Below are positions 1 through 6,303 of a stretch of 27,591 nt of DNA, one piece after another. The notes beneath the pieces were generated by a model, which was not told the DNA's origin, did not search any database, and was given only the letters and a program-made list of their open reading frames with translations. Positions within the stretch are counted from its first letter, which is position 1. Each line of letters begins with the position of its first letter. The stretch covers positions 1-27,591 of the forward strand of contig CAKPAX010000023.1 in assembly GCA_934133175.1 (NCBI GenBank). Direction: 5' to 3'. The position numbers and the translations under genes were made by a program. Source of the stretch: an uncultured Clostridia bacterium. Its GTDB lineage: Bacteria; Bacillota; Clostridia; TANB77; CAG-508.

Positions 1-393
1 AGAGATTTTGAACATAGTGCTTTTGAAATAGAAAAAGAAAATCGTTCTCTTAAATATCAAATAGAAGAAAAAGATAATAAAATCAGCAAATTAGAAAGTG
101 AAATATCTTCTATAGATAAACATATTGGTAAATTACAAGCTGAAAAAGAAAGAATAAAAAATGAACTTCAAAAATTTAAAAACTTTTGGCTTAAGTTACT
201 TAAACACTTTCAAAATAAAATTGGATTTGATAAAGATGAAAAATACAAATATGTTAGTGATGATTTATATAATAATGGTATTTTTGATGACAATGATAAC
301 CGAATTGTGAATGATGTGAGCAGAGCAATTAAAACTGTAGATGAACTTAATAAAATTAATATTAAAAAGAAAAATAATTTTGAATTAAAGTAA
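1..393 (+). CDS. C-terminal part of a probable MobV/Pre-type plasmid recombination (relaxase) protein, 5' end outside window
   Basis: The frame is open from base 1 to a TAA at 391-393, giving 130 residues without a start, so the N-terminus lies upstream. The first ~60 residues are a charged coiled coil rich in Glu, Lys and Leu. After it come an aromatic/basic stretch (FKNFWLKLLKHF, about residues 59-70) and an acidic tail with a YVSDDLYNNGIFDDND pattern. This arrangement resembles the C-terminal region of MobV/Pre relaxases, which nick plasmid or mobilizable-element DNA at oriT. The catalytic N-terminal domain, which would prove the assignment, is not in the window. The call therefore rests on remembered tail style and could be another coiled-coil protein. 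The next gene starts 13 bases after this stop, and its ribosome site touches it, so the two are probably co-transcribed. Confidence 0.5.
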   Translation, partial: RDFEHSAFEIEKENRSLKYQIEEKDNKISKLESEISSIDKHIGKLQAEKERIKNELQKFKNFWLKLLKHFQNKIGFDKDEKYKYVSDDLYNNGIFDDNDNRIVNDVSRAIKTVDELNKINIKKKNNFELK

Positions 394-405
394 GGAGAAT
401 TTTAA

Positions 406-711
406 ATGGAAAACAATAAAGTTGAATATTTAATAAATATGATAAATGATATGGATATAAAAGATAAATTAAGATTAGCAATATGTATGAGTCAAAGCAA
501 ATGGTCAGGTCTTATATACAACACTAAAGAATCTTATGAAAAATTTGATGCTATGCTGAAAGAAGTTGATGAAGAATATAGAACTACACTTATAAACTTT
601 GCAAAATATAAACTTGTAATGTTTACAATGGCTAAACTTATGGAAATGGAAACACTAGAACAAAATAAAGTTGCATTATATTTGTTTAATATAATTAGTT
701 CGCTAAGATAA
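406..711 (+). CDS. small hypothetical protein, co-transcribed with the upstream relaxase-like gene
   Basis: This 101-residue protein has a good start: TAAGGAG ends the preceding gene and places a ribosome site about 9 bases before the ATG. It is predicted to be soluble and largely helical, with alternating Lys/Glu and hydrophobic residues and no signal peptide, membrane segment or cysteine pair. I do not recognise a family. Being directly behind a relaxase-like gene suggests an accessory gene of a mobilizable element, such as a small regulator or a mobilization partner, but that is inference from position only. A strong hairpin terminator at 729-785 ends the unit. Confidence 0.7.
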   Translation: MENNKVEYLINMINDMDIKDKLRLAICMSQSKWSGLIYNTKESYEKFDAMLKEVDEEYRTTLINFAKYKLVMFTMAKLMEMETLEQNKVALYLFNIISSLR

Positions 712-728
712 AAACAATCTAATATCAA

Positions 729-785
729 AATAATGGTTAGTTTATAAAAGGATTTTCTATTTTAAGAACTAACCATTATTTTTTT
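729..785 (+). terminator. intrinsic terminator after the 406-711 gene
   Basis: A perfect 14-bp stem (729-742 with 767-780, containing AATGGTTAGTT) encloses a 24-base loop and is followed by a T run at 781-785. It ends the relaxase-like operon. It lies just beyond the stop of the converging minus-strand gene (787) and may also slow transcription from that side, although the minus-strand T tract is weak. Confidence 0.85.
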
Positions 786-786
786 A

Positions 787-1578
787 TTATACTGATGTAA
801 GAACATTAATAACTTCTACACATTTGCCATTTTCAAATTTAAATGTAAATGTTTTATCTGCATCTGGATTAGTTGTTTCAAGTGGTTCAGTTTCATTAAA
901 ATTCTTAAATACATTTTCAACCGTGTTATATTTTTCTTCATAATCAAAAACCATGCTACATTTTGTATCGCTTGAAACTGTAATCTCTTTATATTCATTT
1001 GTTAGCTTCCATACATCTGATATTTGAGCTTGTGCTTCTAAATAATAGTTATTAGAATTTGTTTGTTTAATTTTGTATAAAGGAAATTCTGCATTTGATT
1101 CATATAAATCATATTCATTAGAAGTCTCACTATTTTTAATTATATAATTTTCATTATTAATTTTCATAGATCCTTTATTTATAATTTGTTGTAATTCAGC
1201 ATGAGATAAAGTATATTGTGTATATAATAATCCTCTTAAAGTATATGTATTATTATTGTTAACTACATTAGTAACATATAATACATCTATTCCTTCTAAA
1301 TTGCCAGTAATTTTTGTATATTTATTATCGCTAGTTTCAGTATTATTGCTTTGACTGTTATTAATTGTATTAGAAACATTATTAATTGTTTCTTGTAATC
1401 TATTAACTGTACTTTCTAAGCTACTAATTTGATTATTCAAATTAGTAATTTCTTCTGTTGCTGTTGTTTTCTCATTATAAAATTTATAAATAAAATATCC
1501 CATTACAACAATTACTATTATTGCTAAAAAAAATAATAAAGTAGATAAACTTATTTTTAACGATTTCTTTTCTTCCAT
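787..1578 (-). CDS. membrane-anchored coiled-coil surface protein of unknown function
   Basis: The 263-residue protein starts with a short basic N-terminus, one transmembrane segment (about residues 10-32) and a coiled coil (about 38-70) rich in Asn, Ser and Thr. An extracytoplasmic domain with many Asn, Tyr and Thr residues follows. The topology fits a single-pass, N-terminally anchored envelope protein with its bulk outside the cell. Start choice: a GTG at 1587 lies in frame but inside the AGGAGG ribosome site, whereas the ATG at 1578 sits 8 bases after that site, so 1578 is preferred. I do not recognise an enzyme motif. The same type of protein is familiar from uncharacterised AT-rich clostridia, but no function can be given. 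The gene stands alone and converges on the small-gene operon at 406. Confidence 0.8.
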   Translation of the reverse strand: MEEKKSLKISLSTLLFFLAIIVIVVMGYFIYKFYNEKTTATEEITNLNNQISSLESTVNRLQETINNVSNTINNSQSNNTETSDNKYTKITGNLEGIDVLYVTNVVNNNNTYTLRGLLYTQYTLSHAELQQIINKGSMKINNENYIIKNSETSNEYDLYESNAEFPLYKIKQTNSNNYYLEAQAQISDVWKLTNEYKEITVSSDTKCSMVFDYEEKYNTVENVFKNFNETEPLETTNPDADKTFTFKFENGKCVEVINVLTSV

Positions 1579-1628
1579 CTTTTTCACCTCCTCTTGCTAT
1601 AAATAATCAATACAATCATATTTTATCA

Positions 1629-1659
1629 TTTATGCCTTTTTTTGACAATAAAATGTCAA
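1629..1659 (-). promoter_or_regulatory. candidate promoter for the membrane-anchored protein, overlapping an inverted repeat
   Basis: On the minus strand TTGACA (1654-1659) is followed after 19 bases by CATAAA (1629-1634). The -35 box is one arm of a perfect palindrome, TTGACA-6-TGTCAA (1642-1659), which could be an operator. The spacing is long for a sigma-A promoter, so the assignment is tentative. Confidence 0.4.
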
Positions 1660-1780
1660 GAAAATTTTTACTTTATTAAAATATCGATTTTTTTCTTTAA
1701 ATATATTGATTTTATTGTATTTTAGTGGAAAAAGTGATAATATTAAAAGAAAATAAAAAATATATAAGAAAGGTGTTACT

Positions 1781-2623
1781 ATGGGAAATTTTAACTGGAC
1801 AAATAGACCTACACAAATAAGAAAATGGGAAAAAGATGTTGACTATGTAATGTTTATAGATGAAAACGGAATGAGTGATATTACTCATATTTTGAAAAAA
1901 ATAATGAAAGGGAAGGAAATTCTAGAAGAAGAAAAATTCTTCACAGTAACTGGTGTAATTTTTACTAAACCTAGTTATAGAATTGCAAAATATGAAATTA
2001 ATGCTTTAAAAAATAAATATTGGAAAAATGGTTATTTTGAATATAAAGATAAATTACAAAAAGTATGCTTTCACTCAAGAGAAATACGTAGAGGTTCAGG
2101 ACCATTTAATTATACTTTAATAGATTATGAAGCATTTATGAACGAAATGTCTTCTACAATAGATGGTCTAAACTACAATATTATTTCCATAACAATAAAT
2201 ATTGAAGATTATCTAAAAAAGAATTATAAATTTGATATATATAATACTGCTATGTGTTTTCTAATACAAAGGTATATATACTATATGCCATCTACTGCTA
2301 GAGGATTAATAATGTTAGAATCTCGTGGTAAAAATGAAGATATGCAATTGTTAAATGAAATGAAACATATTATATTTGAAACAGGAATAAGAAGTATATC
2401 ATCTGATGAATTAGTTAGAAAAATTGCAGGAATATATTTTAATCCGAAATGGACAACAATATATGATGAAACATATATTGGATTAGAAATAGCAGATTTA
2501 TCATCATATCCTATTCATAAATTTGTACGAAACAAACATAAAGATAAAGCTTTTGAAATATTAGAAAAGAAATTTGATAAATACCCAAATTATATTAATA
2601 AAGGTTTGAAAGTATTTCCATAA
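1781..2623 (+). CDS. DUF3800 domain protein
   Basis: This 280-residue protein matches DUF3800 in its key motifs: FIDENG (25-30, with Asp27 and Glu28), FHSREIRR (97-104), LESRG (179-183) and GLEIADL (234-240, with Asp239). These acidic residues sit in the places expected of the RNase H-like fold attributed to the family, so a metal-dependent nuclease is a reasonable but unproven role. DUF3800 genes are common as single genes in mobile and defence regions, which suits this accessory stretch. The start is the ATG behind AGAAAGGTG. A GATAAT-like -10 lies at 1736-1741. A candidate small RNA on the opposite strand ends within the last bases of this gene. The enzyme's substrate is unknown. Confidence 0.85.
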   Translation: MGNFNWTNRPTQIRKWEKDVDYVMFIDENGMSDITHILKKIMKGKEILEEEKFFTVTGVIFTKPSYRIAKYEINALKNKYWKNGYFEYKDKLQKVCFHSREIRRGSGPFNYTLIDYEAFMNEMSSTIDGLNYNIISITINIEDYLKKNYKFDIYNTAMCFLIQRYIYYMPSTARGLIMLESRGKNEDMQLLNEMKHIIFETGIRSISSDELVRKIAGIYFNPKWTTIYDETYIGLEIADLSSYPIHKFVRNKHKDKAFEILEKKFDKYPNYINKGLKVFP

Positions 2624-2696
2624 AAATAGCAGCCGATTAAAATCGACTGCTACCGTCCGCATATTTACGAACCCCAGAGAATAAATCTCTTTCTTT
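2622..2696 (-). ncRNA. candidate small RNA converging on the 3' end of the DUF3800 gene
   Basis: The minus strand carries a compact transcription unit. A promoter-like pair, TTGCAT (2726-2731) and TATATT (2703-2708), is spaced by exactly 17 bases and predicts a start near 2696. The following ~75 nt can fold into three hairpins: AGAGA/TCTCT (2676-2690), a 6-bp stem with a 4-base loop (2656-2671), and an 11-bp stem (2627-2637 with 2642-2652) followed by five U (2622-2626), which is a good intrinsic terminator. The 17-bp spacing, stacked stems and terminator support an RNA gene rather than a plain terminator. No open frame fits it. Its U tract overlaps the stop codon region of the DUF3800 gene, so it could pair with that mRNA's 3' end. 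I do not recognise an RNA family. Confidence 0.5.
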
Positions 2697-2991
2697 AATA
2701 TTAATATACTACATTTTATAAAAAAATGCAAGTTTTTATAAAATATTATATAAATTTAATATACTCGTAATATTTTTGTAACATTTATATGATTTAAAAT
2801 ATATAAAATTCTTGTAAAATTATAAATTTTATGTTAGAGTATAATAAAATAAATCGAATTATATAAAAGAAGCATTACTTTGCAGATATATTTTTTCGCA
2901 TACCTGTTTCGTAACCGCTCCAAAATGTATTTCCGTTGAACTACTTAAAGATATTGTTATGAATATTTAGTGATTAAAAACTGCCAAGTCA
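2697..2991. other. intergenic stretch with a less AT-rich island (about 2870-2950), no gene found
   Basis: Most of this spacer is AT-only filler. The part from about 2870 to 2950 is clearly richer in G and C. It reads through without a stop for about 25-30 codons in two plus frames and one minus frame, but has no start with a ribosome site. It may be a decayed gene or mobile-element remnant, or a conserved non-coding element. Nothing firmer can be said. Confidence 0.4.
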
Positions 2992-3020
2992 TTGAAAATA
3001 TAAGTTTTGTATGATATAAT
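2992..3020 (+). promoter_or_regulatory. promoter of the 3106-3543 gene
   Basis: TTGAAA (2992-2997) lies 17 bases before TATAAT (3015-3020), which carries the extended TG element at 3012-3013. The predicted leader of about 80 nt includes a small CTTGC/GCAAG hairpin (3040-3054) before the strong AAGGAGG ribosome site. Confidence 0.8.
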
Positions 3021-3105
3021 CTGCACATAATTTAATTATCTTGCAATTAGCAAGTTTATATATAGAAAGTAGTTCGAAACCAAAATTGGTAAGGAGGTAC
3101 AAAGT

Positions 3106-3543
3106 ATGAGAGAAAAACTAGCAATCGCAAATCAATTGAGAATCTCTCGGAAAAACTATAGCAATAATATAGAACATAAAAAATTGTGTTCAAAATGCTA
3201 TCATGCTTATGTTGTTGAATGCATTATTAAAGGAAAAAGTGATTTTAAGGTTTCTTTTGGTGGCAAATATATTCACAGCTTTTTAAGAAGAATTTCTGAC
3301 TGGTTTGGATATATTGGGGATATTATTTATAGATTCTTTTTGATACAATTTACACCAAAAGATGATAAAACTTTAAAAAAATATGAGCTTATTCACTTTG
3401 GGGTATCAAAACCGATTCATCCCAAAATTGCTAAAATACCAAATGAATGGTGTTTGTATGATTTCCTTGAAAAGAATGGATTCAAAATTAAGGAAGAGCA
3501 TTTGTATAGTAAATCAACGGTCTACGATGTTGCTAGAGCTTAA
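3106..3543 (+). CDS. hypothetical protein with a CxxC pair, foreign-looking codon use
   Basis: The gene encodes 145 residues. The ATG follows AAGGAGGTACAAAGT, an ideal ribosome site, and the gene has its own promoter (2992-3020) and a 16-bp terminator (3544-3578), so it is a self-contained unit. The protein is basic in its first third, with CSKC at about residues 28-31 and an aromatic-rich middle (about 60-85) that could be amphipathic or peripheral to the membrane. I do not recognise a family. Its composition differs from the core genes: it uses CGG for Arg15, a codon missing from native genes here, which suggests acquisition by transfer. The function cannot be inferred. Confidence 0.65.
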   Translation: MREKLAIANQLRISRKNYSNNIEHKKLCSKCYHAYVVECIIKGKSDFKVSFGGKYIHSFLRRISDWFGYIGDIIYRFFLIQFTPKDDKTLKKYELIHFGVSKPIHPKIAKIPNEWCLYDFLEKNGFKIKEEHLYSKSTVYDVARA

Positions 3544-3584
3544 AATAATAACCACCCGTTTTACGGGTGGTTATTATTTAATAG
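3544..3584 (+). terminator. intrinsic terminator, 16-bp perfect stem
   Basis: Arms 3544-3559 and 3563-3578 pair perfectly around a TTT loop, with an ACCACCCGT core. The A/T-rich base of the stem gives a T-rich exit. It starts right after the stop codon at 3541-3543. The minus-strand exit is also T-rich, so it may work in both directions. Confidence 0.85.
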
Positions 3585-3629
3585 TAATTATAATTTTTGT
3601 AGTACTAAATATATTTTCTTGCTTTTTTG

Positions 3630-3638
3630 TGATATAAT
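3630..3638 (+). promoter_or_regulatory. extended -10 promoter of the 3667-3933 gene
   Basis: TGATATAAT (3630-3638) is a perfect extended -10 element. No good -35 is seen 16-18 bases upstream. Transcription would start near 3645, only about 20 bases before the ATG. Confidence 0.65.
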
Positions 3639-3666
3639 TAAAGAAAATAAAATGGAAGTGATAAAT

Positions 3667-3933
3667 ATGACTTTAGAAGAAATTGATAATTATATAAATA
3701 AGAAAATAAATTACAATGAAAATATTATTATCTTTACTTTCTACGAATTGAGAGTAAAATTAAACTTGACAGAAGAAGAGACAATTAATTTTATACAATT
3801 AACAAAAATTAGACTAGAAAACTTAAACTATAAGGTATATTTAACAGGAGAAAAATATATATATTCTAATTTAGAATGTATTGTAAAGGATAATGAATTA
3901 TTAGTGGCAATAAAAAGAAACAGTATTATTTAG
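3667..3933 (+). CDS. small hypothetical protein
   Basis: This is an 88-residue protein. The frame is open further upstream, but the ATG at 3667 follows a GGAAGTG ribosome site at the right distance and lies just inside the transcript predicted from the extended -10 at 3633-3638, so it is the preferred start. The sequence is rich in Ile, Asn, Lys and Glu, with a predicted helix-strand mix (LTEEETINFIQLTKIRL near the middle) that could be a small winged-helix-like fold, although no motif confirms this. There is no signal peptide or membrane segment. It is followed by a long hairpin terminator shared with the converging glycosyltransferase. I do not recognise a family. Confidence 0.6.
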   Translation: MTLEEIDNYINKKINYNENIIIFTFYELRVKLNLTEEETINFIQLTKIRLENLNYKVYLTGEKYIYSNLECIVKDNELLVAIKRNSII

Positions 3934-3961
3934 TATATTAAATAATACTATTTCTTTTATT
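3913..3961. terminator. bidirectional terminator between 3667-3933 and the minus-strand glycosyltransferase
   Basis: A 20-base stem (3913-3932 with 3939-3958, one C/A mismatch) has A-rich and T-rich edges, so T tracts exit on both strands. It overlaps the stop of the plus gene and abuts the stop of the minus gene at 3962. Confidence 0.8.
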
Positions 3962-5615
3962 TTAAGAATTATTTTGATAAAAAACATTAATATTTCCAAA
4001 ATTCATACATTCAAAATTTAATTCTTTAAATTTATTTAATAATTTTTGGTTGTTTCCTATAATATATACATAATTTGAATTGATTTTTTTAGGTAATCCC
4101 AATATATAAGTGATTTGAGTGTCATTGTAAGTTGTTTTAATATTATTTTCTGTATAATCATAAGGAGAAACAGAATTATATAATAATATGTATATATGTT
4201 CTTGGGCAGTTAAATTATCTTGGATATAAATAGTATTTTTTTGTAAATTACGGCTATATTCTATAGCATCTAAATAATTAGTCGCAAAAAGATATTGCCA
4301 TTTTGTTTCATTATTATAATGATAAAAATAATAATTAAAAAATAATCCAAAGTTAATTATAAGCATTAATAATATTGGCAAGATTAGTGTTTTATTTTTT
4401 TTGTATATATTGAAAAATCCTATGGTTGTAAAATAGACTAATGGTACAAATATAGCATTTGCTTTGTTAATATTTGGGCTATTTATTATTAGTTGACATG
4501 TTAGTACACTAAAAAACCAAAAAACGAATATTACATTTATATTAAATTCTTTTCTTTTTATTGAGATATAAAAATTTCTTAAACAATTAATAAAACCAAT
4601 AATAAAAAACGGTATTGTAAAGTAGTATATAGTGCCAAAATAAGGTATAGAATTATAAATTAAAGCACTGTCTACATCAAAACTAAAGATAGATAGTAGT
4701 ATATATAAATTTTTGAAAACATTTGTTAAAGAGACTTCAGCTCCTCTATAATTCTTTAGTAAAGGTATGGTTATAAATCCTTCTATTTGATTAATAATAC
4801 CATTATTAATTAAAATCATTAATATAAGTGGAAGGGCTAGTATGAACATTGGTATGCCTAAAATAATTATTTTCTTTATGTTTATTTTCTTTATATATAA
4901 AAGATATATACATAAAGAGAATAATAGAATAGGAATTATGATATATGACAATGCATAGGTATATAAAGTTAACCCAAATAAAATACCACTAAAAAATAGT
5001 AATGTGTTACTATTTTTTGTAATGGATTGAATAAAAAAGCAAATTGATATAGTTAGAAAATCCACCAATAAGTTACAGTCTAAGCCCCATCTAGATTGCA
5101 TAATAAAATAAGGAGAGATTGATAGTAAAAGTAAAAATAATAGCGTTTTTATTTTATTATTTTCTTTTTTTAGTATAAATAGTACACAAATAAAAGTTAA
5201 TAATCTCAAAATAATTGCAGGAAATCTAATAATAAATATACTATAGTTAAATATTTTAATTAACAATGCCGTAAGATACATATACATTGCGCTTTGTCCG
5301 TCCGCCATAATTAATTAAATATACTGGAAATTTGTTTAAATATCTATCAATACCATATTTTGAAATAGAAATAGCATCATAAGCCATGCCTGCTTCATCA
5401 ACATGTAATCCATAGGGTACTTCTCCTAACTTATAAGTAGATGTAAAAATGGTCAACATAAACAATGAAAATATTAAGAATTTATAATGCTTATTAGCAA
5501 AAGTTTTTAAGTTATTATATAAATTGTTTAAAAAAGTAATATTAATTTTATTTCTTAATAAAATCAAGCATAAAGAAATAATAAAAAATATTATACTAGT
5601 AATGATATAAAACAT
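3962..5615 (-). CDS. GT-C membrane glycosyltransferase (PMT/ArnT-like, GT39 type), interrupted by a +1 frameshift at a CGG codon
   Basis: Two overlapping frames together make one protein of about 550 residues. Part 1 (from the ATG at 5615) has one or two membrane segments, then GLHVDEAG (69-76), whose Asp/Glu pair sits in the first extracytoplasmic loop, as expected of GT-C enzymes. Part 2 carries about ten more membrane segments and a C-terminal soluble tail. Such enzymes move a sugar from a lipid-linked donor to an outside acceptor. The frames join in the conserved loop: LINYGG is followed in zero frame by CGG (5298-5300, codon 106), but skipping the C gives GGA and restores GQSAMYMYL, the expected continuation. 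Either the gene is broken, or the base is a read error, or the ribosome shifts +1 here. A GGGAGG ribosome site precedes the ATG. The function is a family inference and the acceptor is unknown. Confidence 0.75.
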
Positions 5616-5636
5616 CTTTTTTTCCTCCCAAATAAA

Positions 5637-5654
5637 ATTATATCAATTATATCA
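5637..5654 (-). promoter_or_regulatory. tandem extended -10 promoter of the glycosyltransferase
   Basis: On the minus strand the 9-base unit TGATATAAT occurs twice head to tail (5646-5654, then 5637-5645). Each is a perfect extended -10 element, so two transcription starts 9 bases apart are possible. No clear -35 is seen. Confidence 0.6.
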
Positions 5655-5727
5655 TATTATAATTAAGCAAAGAAAGTTTTTTAAAAAAATTTTGAAAAAA
5701 AACATAATCATTATTTTTAAAAAATTA

Positions 5728-5756
5728 TTGCAAAATAAAAATAAAAGTGATATCAT
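5728..5756 (+). promoter_or_regulatory. promoter of the T-box/ileS transcript
   Basis: TTGCAA (5728-5733) lies 17 bases before TATCAT (5751-5756), with an extended TG at 5748-5749. The predicted start near 5762 is at the beginning of the T-box leader. Confidence 0.8.
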
Positions 5757-5761
5757 ATTAA

Positions 5762-6024
5762 ACAATATAAAAATACATAAACAAGACAAGATAAATAGAA
5801 AAATATCTTTTAGAGAGCCAAAGGTAGCTGAAAATTTGGTAAGTAAAATCTATTTATTATCACTTTGTTAGTTGCTAAACTGAAATAAAAGTAAGTTTTG
5901 CCGTATATCTGCGTTAAAGATATTTAAGAGAGTAAATTTATAAAAATATAAATTGCTAAATTAGGTGGTACCGCGGAAGTTAAATCCATTTCGTCCTAAA
6001 ATAGGATGAAATGGATTTTTTGTA
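5762..6024 (+). promoter_or_regulatory. T-box leader, isoleucine-responsive, controlling DUF1653-ileS
   Basis: The leader carries the hallmark T-box sequence AGGTGGTACCGCGG (5963-5976), which pairs with the free 3' end of uncharged tRNA. A strong terminator hairpin (5982-5998 with 6002-6018, one G-U pair) and a T tract follow. Stem I begins around 5810 with an AGAGAGCC segment. An ATC triplet at 5859-5861, in the 3' half of stem I, is the likely specifier codon and matches isoleucine. A second ATC at 5848-5850 is less well placed. When uncharged tRNA-Ile binds, the antiterminator forms from the T-box and the 5' arm of the terminator, and the downstream genes are transcribed. Confidence 0.93.
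5982..6021 (+). terminator. T-box regulated intrinsic terminator
   Basis: A 17-bp stem with a 3-base AAA loop is followed by T residues at 6016-6021. Its 5' arm begins 6 bases after the T-box sequence, so it competes with the antiterminator. It sits directly upstream of the ribosome site of the DUF1653 gene. Confidence 0.92.
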
Positions 6025-6037
6025 TAAAGGAGGATAA

Positions 6038-6289
6038 ATGCAAGAACTAGAATTAAAAAGAGTTTATAAACATTTTAAAGGAGATTACTATTTGGTAGAA
6101 GATGTAGTAATACACAGTGAAACAAGAGAAAAATTAGTTTTATATAGACCATTATATGGTGATGGAAAACAATTATATGTAAGACCAATTGATATGTTTT
6201 TAAGTGAAGTAGACCACGAAAAATATCCAAATGTTAAACAAAAATACAGATTTGAATTACAAAATATAGAAAGTGTAAACAAAAAATAG
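6038..6289 (+). CDS. DUF1653 family protein, first gene of the ileS T-box operon
   Basis: The 83-residue protein fits DUF1653. It has the typical opening around residues 7-20 (KRVYKHFKGDYYLVEDV), the central HSETREKLVLYRPLYG segment and an RPIDMFLSEVD segment near 50-60. The family is a small, probably beta-rich cytoplasmic domain of unknown activity. The ATG follows AAAGGAGGATAA. The gene lies between the T-box terminator and ileS, 14 bases before ileS, so its expression should rise with isoleucine-tRNA starvation. That linkage hints at a role near translation or tRNA charging, but no mechanism can be read from the sequence. Confidence 0.9.
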   Translation: MQELELKRVYKHFKGDYYLVEDVVIHSETREKLVLYRPLYGDGKQLYVRPIDMFLSEVDHEKYPNVKQKYRFELQNIESVNKK

Positions 6290-6303
6290 AAGGGGGAATT
6301 TAT

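Noticed and set aside
1585..1587. GTG start for the membrane-anchored protein
   Set aside because: The codon lies inside the ribosome-binding site; the ATG at 1578 is spaced correctly.
5299..5308. Independent ATG start at 5308 for the second glycosyltransferase part
   Set aside because: No ribosome site precedes it, and the protein would lack the catalytic Asp/Glu loop. It is better read as the continuation of the upstream frame.
5848..5850. Alternative T-box specifier ATC
   Set aside because: The triplet at 5859-5861 is better placed in the 3' side of the specifier loop; both read isoleucine, so the assignment does not change.
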